Part shown: piece after piece, positions 10,601 through 20,027 of the stretch
How the letters are laid out: every line of letters starts with the position of its first letter
Numbering within the stretch: position 1 is the first letter of the stretch
Source of the DNA: Arthrobacter sp. 9AX
GTDB lineage: Bacteria > Actinomycetota > Actinomycetes > Actinomycetales > Micrococcaceae
Assembly (NCBI RefSeq): GCF_902506095.1
Contig: NZ_LR733293.1
Location: 2,031,134 to 2,095,133, forward strand
Length of the DNA stretch: 64,000 nt
Direction: 5' to 3'
Program-made: the position numbers and the translations under genes
The notes under the pieces: generated by a model
The model's input: only the letters and a program-made list of their open reading frames with translations
Database searches by the model: none
Told to the model about the DNA's origin: nothing

Positions 10601-12310
10601 CAGATCAAGATGGCGCAGGGAGCGAAGCCCGGCGAAGGCGGCCAGCTGATGGCGCAGAAGGTCTACCCGTGGGTGGCCCGGACGCGGCACTCGACCCCCG
10701 GCGTCGGACTCATCTCCCCGCCCCCGCACCACGACATCTACTCCATCGAGGACCTGGCGCAGCTGATCTATGATGCCAAGCGCGCCAACCCCTCGGCCCG
10801 CGTGCACGTCAAGCTCGTCTCCGAGGTGGGGATCGGCACTGTGGCGTCCGGGGTGACCAAGGCGAAGGCCGACGTCGTGCTCGTTTCCGGCCACGACGGC
10901 GGAACCGGCGCCTCGCCGCTGAACTCGCTCAAGCACGCCGGTGTCCCGTGGGAGCTCGGCCTGGCCGAGACGCAGCAGACGCTGATGCTCAACGGCCTGC
11001 GCGACCGCGTGGTGGTGCAGGTGGACGGCCAGCTGAAGACCGGCCGGGACGTTGTGATCGCTGCGCTGCTCGGCGGCGAGGAGTTTGGCTTCGCCACGGC
11101 ACCGCTGGTGGTGGAAGGCTGCATCATGATGCGCGTCTGCCACCTGGACACCTGCCCCGTGGGCGTTGCCACCCAGAACCCGGAACTGCGGGCCCGCTTC
11201 ACCGGCAAGCCTGAGTTCGTGGTCAACTTCTTCGAGTTCCTCGCTGAGGAGGTCCGCGAGATCCTCGCCGAGCTGGGCTTCCGCAGCCTCGAAGAAGCCA
11301 TTGGCCACGCCGAGGTCCTCGACGCCCGGGAAGCGATCGACCACTGGAAGGCCGACGGCCTGGACCTGGATCCGATCCTGCACGGGCTGGAGTTCGACGA
11401 CGATGCCCCGCTGCGGAACATGACCGGCCAGAACCACGAGCTGGACAAGCACTTCGACCAGCGGCTCATCACCATGGCCACCGAGGCCCTCACGGACCGC
11501 AGCCCGGTCAAGATCTCCGTTGACGTGATCAACACCGACCGTTCGGTGGGCACCATGCTGGGCCACGTGGTCACCAAGACGTTCGGCACGGACGTCCTGG
11601 CCACGGACACCATCGACGTGACCCTGAGCGGCACCGCCGGCCAGTCCCTGGGCGCCTTCCTGCCCGCAGGCATTACCCTGCGGCTGTACGGCGACTCGAA
11701 CGACTACGTGGGCAAGGGCCTCTCGGGCGGACGCATCATTGTCCGGCCGGACCGCACCAACGTGTTCAAGGCTGAGACCAACGTCATTGCCGGCAACGTG
11801 ATCGGCTACGGCGCCACCAGCGGTGAGATGTTCCTGCGCGGCCAGGTGGGCGAACGCTTCCTGGTGCGCAACTCGGGTGCCACCGCCGTCGTCGAAGGCA
11901 TCGGCGACCATGGCTGCGAGTACATGACGGGCGGCCAGACGCTGATCATCGGCCGCACCGGCCGCAACTTCGGCGCCGGAATGTCCGGCGGCACCGCCTA
12001 CGTCCTGGACCTGGACACTGCCAAGGTCAACAAGGACGCCCTGCAGTCCGGTGAACTCCAGCTCCGCGAGCTGGACGCCGAGGACCGCGACATCGTGCAC
12101 GGCCTGCTGGTCAAGCACGTTGAAGAAACTGACTCCCAGCTGGCCGCGCGACTCCTCGAGAACTTCGATGACACCGCCGCCCGCATTACCAAGGTGCTGC
12201 CGCGCGACTACGCGGCCGTGCTGCAAACCCGCCTCGACGCCATCGAAGAGGGCCTTGACCCCGACGGCGAAGAAGTGTGGTCTCGAATCCTGGAGGTAAC
12301 CGGTGGCTGA
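7697..12310 (+). CDS. gltB: Glutamate synthase large subunit GltB
   Basis: Large subunit of NADPH-dependent GOGAT, which makes two glutamates from glutamine and 2-oxoglutarate. ATG 7697 was chosen over upstream frame because AGGAGGAAGG precedes it; this gives 1537 residues. The catalytic cysteine of the class II amidotransferase domain is Cys45 (KDACGLAI), so a propeptide of about 44 residues should be removed. The FMN-binding synthase domain follows, with the 3Fe-4S cysteines in [15 protein letters not shown]. The C-terminal GXGXG beta-helix domain closes the protein. It overlaps gltD by 8 bases. Confidence 0.97.
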   Translation: MTQTLHTPSWSEPDQPQAAMSPFKRFAALPEAAGLYNPEQEKDACGLAIIATLRGEPGYDIVDAALTALRNLEHRGAVGADEGTGDGAGLLMQIPDEFFRAVTEFELPAPGQYVAGTAFLPAEQREADAAKAGIEGLAADEGLKVLGWREVPVVADLVGAMARACMPYFSQPFLASATGEELDRNELDSRAWRIRKRAQNKFGVYFPSLSSRTIVYKGMLTTAQLEPFYPDLSDKRFKTKLAIVHSRFSTNTFPSWPLAQPFRTIAHNGEINTVKGNRNWMRARQSQLANPLLGDSPEELYPICTPGASDSASFDEVAELLWLSGRPITHSIMMMIPEAWENHATMDPARRAFYEYHSLLMEPWDGPAAVSFTDGNLVGATLDRNGLRPGRFWITEDGLIVFASEVGVIDVEPSKVVKKGRVSPGKMFLVDTESGRIIDDEEVKAEVAAANPWAEWVKDNLIDLNDLPEREHVVHTAASVNIRQRTFGYTTEELKILLGPMARTGAEPLGAMGSDTPVAVLSKRPRLLFDYFVQSFAQVTNPPLDAIREELVTSLTCAIGPNGNLLDTKQVRQPQVQLPFPVINNDQLAKIANIEDADGNRVAMKVRGLYRPEGGENALRARLTEICEQVSGAINRGVQYIVLSDRDSNAQWAPIPSLLLVSAVHHHLLRSANRTKTALVVEAGDVRETHHVAVLIGYGASAVNPYLAMESVEQLIAAGDVTGVTPQDGVYNLIKGLGKGVLKIMSKMGISTVASYTGAQTFEALGLGQELVDEFFAGTHSQLGGVGLDVIAAEVSARHQMAYPEGGIEQPHRPLLGGGEYQWRRDGEPHLFNPETVFRLQHATRERRYDIFKSYTKGVDDQSQNLMTLRGLLKFKNERPAVPLEEVEPVSSIVKRFSTGAMSYGSISQEAHETLAIAMNQLGGKSNTGEGGEDVERLLDPKRRSAVKQIASGRFGVTSLYLTNADDIQIKMAQGAKPGEGGQLMAQKVYPWVARTRHSTPGVGLISPPPHHDIYSIEDLAQLIYDAKRANPSARVHVKLVSEVGIGTVASGVTKAKADVVLVSGHDGGTGASPLNSLKHAGVPWELGLAETQQTLMLNGLRDRVVVQVDGQLKTGRDVVIAALLGGEEFGFATAPLVVEGCIMMRVCHLDTCPVGVATQNPELRARFTGKPEFVVNFFEFLAEEVREILAELGFRSLEEAIGHAEVLDAREAIDHWKADGLDLDPILHGLEFDDDAPLRNMTGQNHELDKHFDQRLITMATEALTDRSPVKISVDVINTDRSVGTMLGHVVTKTFGTDVLATDTIDVTLSGTAGQSLGAFLPAGITLRLYGDSNDYVGKGLSGGRIIVRPDRTNVFKAETNVIAGNVIGYGATSGEMFLRGQVGERFLVRNSGATAVVEGIGDHGCEYMTGGQTLIIGRTGRNFGAGMSGGTAYVLDLDTAKVNKDALQSGELQLRELDAEDRDIVHGLLVKHVEETDSQLAARLLENFDDTAARITKVLPRDYAAVLQTRLDAIEEGLDPDGEEVWSRILEVTGG

Positions 12311-13760
12311 TCCACGCGGATTTTTGAAAGTACGTCAGCGTGAAACCCAGCCGCGCCGTCCCGTTCCGGTCCGCATCATGGACTGGAAGGAAGTGTACGA
12401 GGCACAGGAAAAGGGCACGCTGAAGGCCCAGGCGGGCCGATGCATGGACTGTGGCGTCCCGTTCTGCCACCAGGGCTGCCCGCTGGGGAACCTGATTCCC
12501 GAGTGGAACGACCTCACCTGGCGGGACAAGGGCGAGGAAGCCATTGAGCGCCTCCACGCCACCAACAACTTCCCGGAGTTCACCGGCCGCCTGTGCCCCG
12601 CCCCGTGTGAGGCATCCTGTGTGCTGGGAATCAACCAGCCGGCGGTGACCATCAAGCAGGTGGAAGTCTCAATCATCGACGAAGCCTGGGACAACGGCTG
12701 GGTCGGCCCCCTGCCGCCCGCACGCCTGACAGGTAAGACCGTTGCCGTCGTCGGCTCCGGCCCCGCCGGACTGGCCGTTGCGCAGCAGCTGACCCGCGTG
12801 GGACACACCGTGGCCGTATATGAGCGCGACGACAAGATCGGCGGCCTGCTGCGGTACGGCATCCCCGACTTCAAGATGGAAAAAGAGCAGGTTGACCGGC
12901 GCATCGAACAGATGAAGTCCGAAGGTACCCGCTTCCGCACCGGCGTCAACGTGGGCACGGACGTGACCTGGGAGCAGCTGCGCAGGCGCTATGACGCCGT
13001 CGTAGTCTGCACCGGTGCCACCGTTCCGCGTGACCTGCCCATCCCGGGCCGGGACCTCAACGGTGTCCACTTCGCCATGGATTACCTGGTGCCCGCCAAC
13101 CGCGTGGTGGCGGGGGAGTCCATTGAGAACCAGATCCACGCGCAGGGCAAACATGTGGTGATCCTGGGCGGCGGCGATACCGGAGCGGACTGCCTGGGCA
13201 CCGCCCACCGCCACGGCGCCGCCTCGGTAACCACCCTGGCCATCGGCAAGCAGCCGCCGGCAGAACGTGCCAGCCACCAGCCCTGGCCGACCTTCCCTAC
13301 GCTGTTCGAAGTGGCCAGCGCCCACGAGGAAGGAGGCGAGCGGACCTACCTCGCCTCCACCGTGGAGTTCGTTGGCGAAAACGGCCAGCTGACCGGCGTG
13401 AAGGTTGCCGAGACGGAATTCGTCGACGGTAAGCGCCTGCCCAAGGCGGGTACAGAGCGGATCATCCCCGCCGACCTGGTGTTCCTGTCCCTGGGCTTCA
13501 CCGGCGCAGAGCCTGCCGGGATCACGGAGCAGGTCCACGCCGAATTCGACGGACGCGGCAACGTGTCCCGAGACGGTTACTACATGACGAACACGGAAGG
13601 CGTTTTTGTGGCGGGCGACGCCGGCCGCGGACAGTCCCTCATCGTGTGGGCCATCGCCGAAGGGCGCGCCGCAGCGGCCGCCGTGGACAAGTACCTGATG
13701 GGCAGCACCATCCTGCCCGCACCCGTGGCGCCCACCGACCGCGCCATCGCCGTCCTCTAG
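12303..13760 (+). CDS. gltD: Glutamate synthase small subunit GltD
   Basis: FAD-dependent small subunit of GOGAT that takes electrons from NADPH and passes them to GltB through 4Fe-4S clusters. The 485-residue protein has N-terminal cysteine motifs [17 protein letters not shown] and CPAPCEASC for the clusters. An FAD Rossmann motif [11 protein letters not shown] (about 148-158) and an NADPH motif [13 protein letters not shown] follow. GAGG lies just upstream of the GTG start, which is inside the gltB 3' end, giving coupled translation. Confidence 0.97.
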   Translation: MADPRGFLKVRQRETQPRRPVPVRIMDWKEVYEAQEKGTLKAQAGRCMDCGVPFCHQGCPLGNLIPEWNDLTWRDKGEEAIERLHATNNFPEFTGRLCPAPCEASCVLGINQPAVTIKQVEVSIIDEAWDNGWVGPLPPARLTGKTVAVVGSGPAGLAVAQQLTRVGHTVAVYERDDKIGGLLRYGIPDFKMEKEQVDRRIEQMKSEGTRFRTGVNVGTDVTWEQLRRRYDAVVVCTGATVPRDLPIPGRDLNGVHFAMDYLVPANRVVAGESIENQIHAQGKHVVILGGGDTGADCLGTAHRHGAASVTTLAIGKQPPAERASHQPWPTFPTLFEVASAHEEGGERTYLASTVEFVGENGQLTGVKVAETEFVDGKRLPKAGTERIIPADLVFLSLGFTGAEPAGITEQVHAEFDGRGNVSRDGYYMTNTEGVFVAGDAGRGQSLIVWAIAEGRAAAAAVDKYLMGSTILPAPVAPTDRAIAVL

Positions 13761-13824
13761 CGCTGCACCGAGGGTTCACCTCTACGACAACTTAACCAAT
13801 GCAAGAGACCAATAGGGTAGGTAT

Positions 13825-15315
13825 ATGAGACGCGCAAAAATTGTGGCTACGTTCGGCCCGGCAATTGCCAGCTACGAAAACACCCTCGCGGTGCTGGAGG
13901 CCGGTGTTGACGTCGCCCGCATGAACATGAGCCACGGCGATTACTCCGTGCATGACAACACCTACGAGAACGTGCGGAAGGCCGCCGCCGACCTCGGCAA
14001 GCCTGTGGCCATCATGGCCGACCTGCAGGGTCCGAAGATCCGCCTGGGCCGGTTCGTTGACGGCCCTCACGCCCTCGCCGTCGGTGACACCTTCACCATC
14101 ACCACCGAGGACGTTCCCGGCACCAAGGACATCGCCTCCACCACGCTGAAGAGCCTCACCGAGGACGTCAATGTTGGGGATGCGCTGCTGATCGACGACG
14201 GCAAGGTGGCGCTGCGTGCCGTTGCGGTTGACGACGTCAAGGTTGTCGCCGAGGTAACGGTGGGCGGCATGGTGTCCAACAACAAGGGCATCAACCTGCC
14301 CGGTGTGGCCGTCAACGTGCCCGCACTGAGCGAAAAGGATGAGGACGACCTCCGCTGGGCACTGCGCCGCGGCGTGGACCTGGTGGCACTGTCCTTCGTC
14401 CGGGACGCTTCGGACATCACCCGCGTGCACGAGATCATGGACGAGGAAGGCCGGCGCGCTCCGGTCATCGCCAAGATCGAAAAGCCGCAGGCCGTGGAGC
14501 AGCTGCCCGAGATCATCGACGCGTTCGATGCCATTATGGTGGCCCGTGGCGACCTTGGTGTGGAGCTTCCTTTGGAGGAAGTGCCGATCGTCCAGAAGCG
14601 CGCCATCGAGCTGGCGCGCCGCTGGGCCAAGCCGGTCATCGTGGCCACGCAGGTCCTGGAATCCATGATCGATAACCCGCGCCCCACCCGCGCCGAGGCG
14701 TCCGACTGCGCCAACGCTGTTCTTGATGGTGCTGACGCGGTGATGCTGTCCGGTGAGACCAGCGTGGGCAAGTACCCGATCGAGACCGTCAAGACCATGG
14801 CCCGGATCATCGAATCCACAGAGGTCCACGGCCTGGAGCGCGTCCCTCCGCTGGGCACCAAGCCCAAGACCCGCGGCGGCGCCATCACCCGTGCCGCCGT
14901 CGAAATCGCCGACCAGTTGGACGCGAAGTACATCTGTGCTTTCACCCAGTCCGGCGACTCCGCCCGCCGCCTGTCGCGCCTGCGCCCGATCAAGCCGGTC
15001 TTCGCTTTCACTCCGGTGGAGCAGGTTTGGAACCAGCTGGCGCTGACCTGGGGCATCCAGCCGGTGCTGGTGCAGATGGTGGACCACACTGACGCCATGA
15101 CGGCGCAGGTGGACCGCAGCCTCTCGGACATGGGACTCGTCGAAGACGGCGACCTGGTGGTCATCGCCGCCGGTTCCCCTCCCGGAAAGGCCGGTTCGAC
15201 CAACTCCTTGAAGGTGCACAAGGTGGGCGACCTCGCCGACTCCACGCGCGCCGGTGAGGTCACCAGCAATAAGGAAAAGCTCGGCCCCTGGCCGGAAAAG
15301 AAGAAGAAGGCCTAG
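13825..15315 (+). CDS. pyk: Pyruvate kinase
   Basis: Last step of glycolysis: phosphoenolpyruvate plus ADP to pyruvate plus ATP. It is 496 residues. Family motifs are MRRAKIVATFGPA at the N-terminus, MADLQGPKIRLG, the catalytic lysine strand VIAKIEKPQAVEQLPEI, MVARGDLGVELP and LDGADAVMLSGETSVG. The ATG follows a short AT-rich leader with GGTAGG upstream. A strong terminator follows the stop, so it is probably the end of its own transcript. Confidence 0.97.
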   Translation: MRRAKIVATFGPAIASYENTLAVLEAGVDVARMNMSHGDYSVHDNTYENVRKAAADLGKPVAIMADLQGPKIRLGRFVDGPHALAVGDTFTITTEDVPGTKDIASTTLKSLTEDVNVGDALLIDDGKVALRAVAVDDVKVVAEVTVGGMVSNNKGINLPGVAVNVPALSEKDEDDLRWALRRGVDLVALSFVRDASDITRVHEIMDEEGRRAPVIAKIEKPQAVEQLPEIIDAFDAIMVARGDLGVELPLEEVPIVQKRAIELARRWAKPVIVATQVLESMIDNPRPTRAEASDCANAVLDGADAVMLSGETSVGKYPIETVKTMARIIESTEVHGLERVPPLGTKPKTRGGAITRAAVEIADQLDAKYICAFTQSGDSARRLSRLRPIKPVFAFTPVEQVWNQLALTWGIQPVLVQMVDHTDAMTAQVDRSLSDMGLVEDGDLVVIAAGSPPGKAGSTNSLKVHKVGDLADSTRAGEVTSNKEKLGPWPEKKKKA

Positions 15316-15323
15316 GCTTTCTG

Positions 15324-15369
15324 ACAACGAAAAGGACCCCTGCCGGTTGGCGGGGGTCCTTTTCGTTGT
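15324..15369. terminator. Bidirectional intrinsic terminator
   Basis: A 17-base perfect inverted repeat (15324-15340 and 15353-15369, arm ACAACGAAAAGGACCCC) encloses a 12-base loop. The arms supply A/T-rich flanks on both strands. It lies between the convergent pyk and ANTAR regulator genes and should stop transcription from both sides. Confidence 0.85.
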
Positions 15370-15449
15370 GCTCTTGTATGTTCCCGGTGGTGCCGGGCGG
15401 CAGGAGCCCGGCAGGCCGCCGTCGGGCGTTACCTGCCGGGCTGCCGGCG

Positions 15450-16055
15450 TTAGTTGACCTGGTTGATGATGGTCTCGGCGACTTCGCGCATGCTGAGGCG
15501 GCGGTCCATGGAGGTCTTCTGGATCCAGCGGAACGCTTCCGGCTCAGTGAGGCCCATCTTGGTGGTGAGCAGGCTCTTGGCACGCTCCACGAGCTTGCGG
15601 GTGGCGAACTGCTCCTGGAGGTCGGAGACTTCGCTTTCGAGTGCCTTGATTTCCTCATGGCGGGAGAGGGCGATCTCCAGGGCCGGGATGAGGTCGGCGG
15701 GGGTGAAGGGCTTCACCACATAGGCCATGGCGCCGGCGTCGCGGGCACGCTCCACGAGTTCCTTCTGGCTGAAGGCGGTCAGCAGCACCACGGGGGCGAT
15801 GCGGGCCTTCACAATCTTTTCGGCCGCGGAAATGCCGTCCATCACGGGCATCTTGACGTCCATCAGGACGAGGTCCGGTTTCAGCTCTTCCGCCAGCTGG
15901 ACGGCCTTCTCGCCGTTGTCTGCTTCGCCGATGACGTCATAGCCTTCGCCGCGCAGGATTTCGATGATGTCGAGGCGGATGAGGGTTTCATCTTCGGCCA
16001 CAACGACGCGGCGCGCCGGCTGGGACGATGGTTTTGACTCCGTCTGTTCAGTCAC
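15450..16055 (-). CDS. pdtaR: ANTAR-domain response regulator (PdtaR-like)
   Basis: Two-component regulator acting on RNA: the receiver domain is phosphorylated and the ANTAR domain binds paired hexanucleotide hairpins in transcripts to relieve termination. The 201-residue protein has a receiver domain at about 15-130 with acidic VVAEDE, phospho-acceptor Asp in LVLMDVKMPVMDG and the conserved Lys in VVKPF. A short coiled linker follows, and the ANTAR domain (about 140-200) ends in MREVAETIINQVN. The GTG start has AAGGAGAT before it. Location next to pyk and tRNA-Leu is conserved in related genera. The partner kinase is not in the window. Confidence 0.92.
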   Translation of the reverse strand: MTEQTESKPSSQPARRVVVAEDETLIRLDIIEILRGEGYDVIGEADNGEKAVQLAEELKPDLVLMDVKMPVMDGISAAEKIVKARIAPVVLLTAFSQKELVERARDAGAMAYVVKPFTPADLIPALEIALSRHEEIKALESEVSDLQEQFATRKLVERAKSLLTTKMGLTEPEAFRWIQKTSMDRRLSMREVAETIINQVN

Positions 16056-16258
16056 GGGATCTCCTTGGAAAGGTACGGCGGGGACATCACTATCTTAGGT
16101 GCGCCCGGTCCGGTACTTGATCTGCATGGTCTAGTGCGGCGACGGCGGCGCGATTCTGGAATTCAGCCTATCTGCATGTAGAGTAATTCCGCGTACGTGA
16201 AGCGATCGCGTTGCTCACAATCAGCTGTGGGCGTACTGATTTGCTCCATGTATTCCGC

Positions 16259-16340
16259 GCCCGAGTGGCGGAATTGGCAGACGCGCCGCACTCAAAATGC
16301 GGTATCGAAAGGTGTGTGGGTTCGAGTCCCACCTCGGGCA
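16259..16340 (+). tRNA. tRNA-Leu (anticodon CAA)
   Basis: A complete class II tRNA of 82 bases. The acceptor stem GCCCGAG pairs with CTCGGGC and the discriminator is A. The D arm contains GGCGGAATTGGCAGACGC. The anticodon stem CCGCA/TGCGG holds loop CTCAAAA with CAA at the anticodon, reading UUG. A long variable arm precedes the T arm GTGGGTTCGAGTCCCAC. CCA is not encoded. The integrase gene begins 87 bases downstream in the same direction, so the 3' half of this gene is the probable attachment site of the neighbouring element. Confidence 0.97.
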
Positions 16341-16427
16341 CAATGTTTCCGCAGGTCAGAGGCCTGTTTCCTCTTTGGGTGTTGACAAAACCGCCCAAAG
16401 TGTTGACAGCGGCGTACCGTTTTTTGT
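16341..16427 (+). promoter_or_regulatory. Integrase leader with paired repeats; left end of the element
   Basis: Between tRNA and integrase lie two 9-base direct repeats GTGTTGACA (16379-16387 and 16400-16408). They are spaced exactly 21 bases, two helical turns. They overlap a 7-base inverted repeat CTTTGGG/CCCAAAG (16373-16379, 16394-16400). TTGACA in each copy could act as a -35 box, or the pair could be integrase arm sites or an operator. The left attachment junction should lie at or just inside the tRNA 3' end. Confidence 0.5.
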
Positions 16428-17558
16428 GTGGCAAGCATTCGGAAACGCACTAAAAAGGACGGCTCGTCGTCCTGCATGGTCTTGTGGCGGGACCCGAAGA
16501 GCCGCGAGCAGCAGGGCCTGACAGTTGCCACGATCGTCGAAGCTGAGACCCTCAAGAGGCTTCTGGACGCCAACGGCCAGTCCTTCGAAATCGCGCAGCA
16601 TGCCATACTCTCCAACGAGAAGCGCGCACCCACCGTTGCTGAAGTCATTCAGGAGCACATCGACCTGCTGATCCGGCCGTCGAGCGGAACCACCAAGACA
16701 TACCAGACCATGCTGGACCTGCATATCCGGAACATCGTCGGCCACGTGCCGGTGGACAAGCTGGACTACCGCCTGATCGCGCACTGGGTGAAGTCGATGA
16801 TGGCCAAGGGCAAGGCGCCGAAGACCATCCACAACGTGCATGGCCTGATTTCGGCAGCGATGAATACGGCGGAGATGCTCGGCTACATCACGCGGAACCC
16901 CTGCCGTGGCGTGCAGCTTCCGGGTATTGAAAAGGCCGAGGATGAGGCCATGTTCCTCACCCATGCAGAGTTCAGCCTCATCATGGAGGGGATGGGGGAG
17001 CGGTACAAGGCCTTCACCAACTTCCTGGTCATGACCGGTACCCGCTTTGGGGAGGCCACCGCCCTTACCGTGGCCGACGTCGACCTGCTCTCCAAGCCGC
17101 CCACCGCCCGGATCAACAAGGCCTGGAAACGGGACGGCCAGAATCAGTTCTACATTGGGGCGACGAAGACAGGGGCCGGCAAGCGAACCATAGGGTTGAA
17201 CCCTGCGCTTGTGGAATTGCTGATCCCGTTGGTGGCGAGCAGGCCCGGGAAGGAACTTGTCTTTACGACGCCCAAGGGTGAGCGCATCATCCACAAGCTC
17301 TACTGGCACCACTACTGGGTGCCTGCCGTTCACACCGCCCAGGCCATTGGGCTGACGAAGAATCCCCGGATTCACGACCTCCGCCACACGCACGCATCCT
17401 GGCTGATCCAGGACGGCGTGCCCTTGTTCACCATCTCGCGCAGGCTCGGCCACGCCTCTACCAGGACTACTGAGCAGGTGTACGGGCACTTGATGCCGGA
17501 GGCGCTTCAGGCTGGTGCTGACGCGACTGAGCGTTCCATTACGGCCTTTCTTCAATGA
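16428..17558 (+). CDS. int: Tyrosine site-specific integrase
   Basis: Integrase of the flanking mobile element, 376 residues, expected to recombine the element with the tRNA-Leu 3' end. A basic N-terminus and SAM-like core-binding domain (about 70-150) precede the catalytic domain. Catalytic residues are visible in TGTRFGEAT (Arg), HDLRHTHASW (His-x-x-Arg), LGHASTRTT and the nucleophile Tyr in EQVYGH. The start is GTG 16428; no strong ribosome site is obvious. Position and strand beside a tRNA are the classic layout for an ICE or prophage. Confidence 0.93.
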   Translation: MASIRKRTKKDGSSSCMVLWRDPKSREQQGLTVATIVEAETLKRLLDANGQSFEIAQHAILSNEKRAPTVAEVIQEHIDLLIRPSSGTTKTYQTMLDLHIRNIVGHVPVDKLDYRLIAHWVKSMMAKGKAPKTIHNVHGLISAAMNTAEMLGYITRNPCRGVQLPGIEKAEDEAMFLTHAEFSLIMEGMGERYKAFTNFLVMTGTRFGEATALTVADVDLLSKPPTARINKAWKRDGQNQFYIGATKTGAGKRTIGLNPALVELLIPLVASRPGKELVFTTPKGERIIHKLYWHHYWVPAVHTAQAIGLTKNPRIHDLRHTHASWLIQDGVPLFTISRRLGHASTRTTEQVYGHLMPEALQAGADATERSITAFLQ

Positions 17559-17651
17559 CGGCGGTAGTGCAAGCACCGGGCGCTTCGGACCTCTGTCCCG
17601 GTTGATTCCCAGACTCGCGCTTACGTCATGTCGATTGGTCTCCATACGTCC

Positions 17652-17677
17652 ATGGAAGGGGAAAGCACCCCTTCCAT
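17652..17677. terminator. Hairpin between integrase and excisionase-like gene
   Basis: A perfect 10-base stem (ATGGAAGGGG, 17652-17661, with its complement 17668-17677) encloses a 6-base loop. There is no T-tract, so it may be a processing site, a regulator's operator or an att-proximal structure rather than a simple terminator. It ends 12 bases before the next start codon. Confidence 0.45.
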
Positions 17678-17689
17678 ATTGGAGATCCC

Positions 17690-17962
17690 GTGGAGATCGA
17701 GTTCTTTGAACCTGCTGAAGCCGCCGCACTGATGCGCTGCACAGAGTCATGGCTCCGTGACGGCGCCACCAGTGGACGATTTCCGCACGCATGCTGGGGA
17801 AAGGGGAAGATCATTTTCACTTCCGAACACATTCTGGAAATCGCAAAGTTGAGTGAGGTCCTCCCCGCCAAGACTGCTTCGTCGCTCTCCGCGAGTGGGC
17901 ACGCGACGAAGGAACGGCTCATCGGTACCCGCTCCAAAGTTAGACTCGCCACCGCGAATTGA
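17690..17962 (+). CDS. Excisionase-like small HTH protein
   Basis: A 90-residue protein whose first half fits the MerR-like HTH_17 excisionase fold: FFEPAEAAALMRCTESWLRDGATSGRFPHACWGKGKIIFT. The recognition-helix and wing pattern is typical of Xis-type proteins. The tail is basic. It starts at GTG 17690 behind TTGGAGA and sits directly after the integrase, the usual place for a recombination directionality factor. Function as Xis is inferred from fold and position. Confidence 0.7.
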   Translation: MEIEFFEPAEAAALMRCTESWLRDGATSGRFPHACWGKGKIIFTSEHILEIAKLSEVLPAKTASSLSASGHATKERLIGTRSKVRLATAN

Positions 17963-18139
17963 GCGGGGCACCAATACGCGTCGCAACTGGGTATAAACAA
18001 TCGCTTCGGCGAGGCGGCCACACTAAGCGGACGACGTGGGCCAGAGGAAACGAAATGTGGCAGGCACCACGGACACGGTTACGCTCGGCAGGCATTGGTA
18101 GAAGCTAGCGTTGAACGACCGTCGAAATCCCGAAGGACC

Positions 18140-18868
18140 ATGAAGACCACCTGTTCTCCGGCCAGAATCCTGACCGCTGTCACCGCATTGACGCTGGCGG
18201 GGTCATTAGTAGGTTGCGACGCTGCAGCTAACGCTCTTGAGGCCAGTGAGTCTGCTCAAGGTAGCGCTGCCGCTGGGCCTGCCCCGCTCGACCCGGCGTT
18301 GGTGGGTGACGCTGCCGATGCCCTCGTCCAATTGGAAAGCATTCCTGTGAAGGGTCGCGCACCAAAGACCGGATACACGCGCGACGAGTTTGGACCGGCA
18401 TGGGCTGACGTTGACCGAAACGGCTGCGACACCCGCAATGACATTCTCGCCCGAGACGTGACCGATGAGACGTTCAAGCCCGGCACCAACAACTGTGTGG
18501 TCATGACAGGAACCCTGGCCGATAAGTACACCGGCACTACGATTACCTTCACGCGCGGCCAGGACACGAGCTCCGACGTCCAGATCGACCACATCGTCGC
18601 GCTCAGCGACGCCTGGCAGAAGGGCGGACAGCAACTCAGCGACGACCAGCGCAAGGAACTCGCCAACGACCCCTTGAACCTCATGGCTACCGATGGCCCC
18701 ACCAATAGTGCCAAGGGTGACAAGGATGCAGCTACTTGGCTTCCGCCGAACAAAGCTTTTCGATGCGAGTACGTGGCCCGCCAAACTGAGGTCAAGGCCA
18801 AGTACAGCCTATGGGTCACCAAAGCCGAACATGACGCGATTGTCGGCATTCTCGAAATCTGCAACTAA
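18140..18868 (+). CDS. Secreted HNH nuclease lipoprotein (DUF1524)
   Basis: Predicted extracellular or surface nuclease of 242 residues. The N-terminus is a lipoprotein signal peptide ending in the lipobox SLVGC (Cys26). A DUF1524-type HNH domain follows: an RNGCDTRNDIL segment, VQIDHIVALSDAW with the catalytic His, and the closing NDPLNLMATDGPTNSAKG and Asp/Trp region. ATG 18140 was chosen for AAGGA just upstream and because it begins the signal peptide; the upstream frame adds 15 unlikely residues. It stands alone, with no GmrS partner or immunity gene beside it. Base composition is more AT-rich than the left flank. Confidence 0.85.
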   Translation: MKTTCSPARILTAVTALTLAGSLVGCDAAANALEASESAQGSAAAGPAPLDPALVGDAADALVQLESIPVKGRAPKTGYTRDEFGPAWADVDRNGCDTRNDILARDVTDETFKPGTNNCVVMTGTLADKYTGTTITFTRGQDTSSDVQIDHIVALSDAWQKGGQQLSDDQRKELANDPLNLMATDGPTNSAKGDKDAATWLPPNKAFRCEYVARQTEVKAKYSLWVTKAEHDAIVGILEICN

Positions 18869-19215
18869 ATCCATCGGCGGTGGCGAGTCGGCCAGGCGTC
18901 TTTGCTTTCATATGCGGAGGGCAGCGTTGGGCTGTTTTACTTGGGCCGAAGACAGACATGAAACGGTGCGCCGGCCGTCAAATAGGGGCTCAGGATGAGC
19001 GCACAGGCGACCAACAATCACGAGATATTCGACCGTGTCGTCGGACAACATCAAAGGTTCCCTCCGCCCGTCCGCGTGTAAACGGATGGTAGTAGACGGG
19101 CTGCCAACCCCGGGTCGCTCAGGCCGCGGCAGCCGTAGAACCGGCGGCAGATGGGCTCCCAAGCTAACAGGGGGAGCTAAATGATATTGTTCGGACCAAT
19201 GCATAGGGGGATGAG
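18869..19215. other. Intergenic stretch without recognisable gene
   Basis: About 350 bases between the nuclease and the HipA-like kinase. Short open frames on both strands lack ribosome sites and family character. AGGGGGA just before the TTG at 19216 is the ribosome site of the next gene. No strong hairpin or repeat was seen. Confidence 0.4.
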
Positions 19216-19974
19216 TTGGGGAAAAAGGCGGCTAAACCTGGGCTAAAGGTTCTCGATCTGGTCACTTCGGACCATGGCTCAAAGGACTTATGGCAGGGCC
19301 GTGCTCAGGTGTTTGTGAAAGCGCCGCGAAAGGCTGGGCATGCTTTGATCCTGCATGAATTCCTGGCGGCTCGACTCGCCAACTCCCTTGGTATACCCGT
19401 CCCTTTTGGCGAAGTGTCCGACGTGATGAACGGTCGCGAGGCATGGACATCCGCCGTAGCAGGGCGGACGGGGAAGTTCTATGGTCCCCCCGATCTCAGC
19501 GAGGTCTACTCGAAAGAACCCCACATAATGGCTGGCGTAGCAGTGTTCGACGTCTGGATATACAACCCTGATAGGGTCTCTGAGAATCTCGTCTGGCACC
19601 CCAACATCGGTCTGTGGCCCATTGACCACGAGGGGGCATTCCTCGGCGAGCATCGGAGTGACCCGGCGGAACTCAACGAACTTGCGGATGAGGGTTTCCT
19701 CTATCCGGGCCGCAAGGCCATAGCTTTTAAACCTGAAGATTGCTCGGCTTGGACGAAGCTTATTTCACGGCAAGGCGCGGCCATTGCTGCTCACGCGCTG
19801 GACATCTGCCACACTCGAGCGTTGCTGACGCTGGACGCCAAAGCTCATTACTTAAACTTCCTCGAGCGGCGCGCCAAAAACATAGCGAAGCTAGTGGAGC
19901 ACAGCTTGGAGCTAAGGGCTCATCCCGAATCTTTTCCGCTTCCGGGTGGCGCATACACTGAGCCGCTCCATTAG
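19216..19974 (+). CDS. HipA-like kinase (HipA_2-type)
   Basis: A 252-residue protein with the stripped-down HipA kinase fold. Lys35 in VFVKAP fits the ATP lysine. FDVWIYNPDRVSENLVW (111-127) carries the catalytic-loop Asp119 and Asn124. PIDHEGAF (Asp137) fits the metal-binding loop. It lacks the N-subdomain of full HipA. The start is TTG 19216 with AGGGGGA upstream. The next gene, 53 bases on in the same direction, looks like DUF3037, the partner commonly paired with HipA_2 kinases. Substrate is unknown; classical HipA phosphorylates glutamyl-tRNA synthetase, but that cannot be assumed here. Confidence 0.75.
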   Translation: MGKKAAKPGLKVLDLVTSDHGSKDLWQGRAQVFVKAPRKAGHALILHEFLAARLANSLGIPVPFGEVSDVMNGREAWTSAVAGRTGKFYGPPDLSEVYSKEPHIMAGVAVFDVWIYNPDRVSENLVWHPNIGLWPIDHEGAFLGEHRSDPAELNELADEGFLYPGRKAIAFKPEDCSAWTKLISRQGAAIAAHALDICHTRALLTLDAKAHYLNFLERRAKNIAKLVEHSLELRAHPESFPLPGGAYTEPLH

Positions 19975-20027
19975 AACGTGTGTTCGATTACGCTGTAGCT
20001 TACTAACGAACGTTGGAGGTGTTTCCC

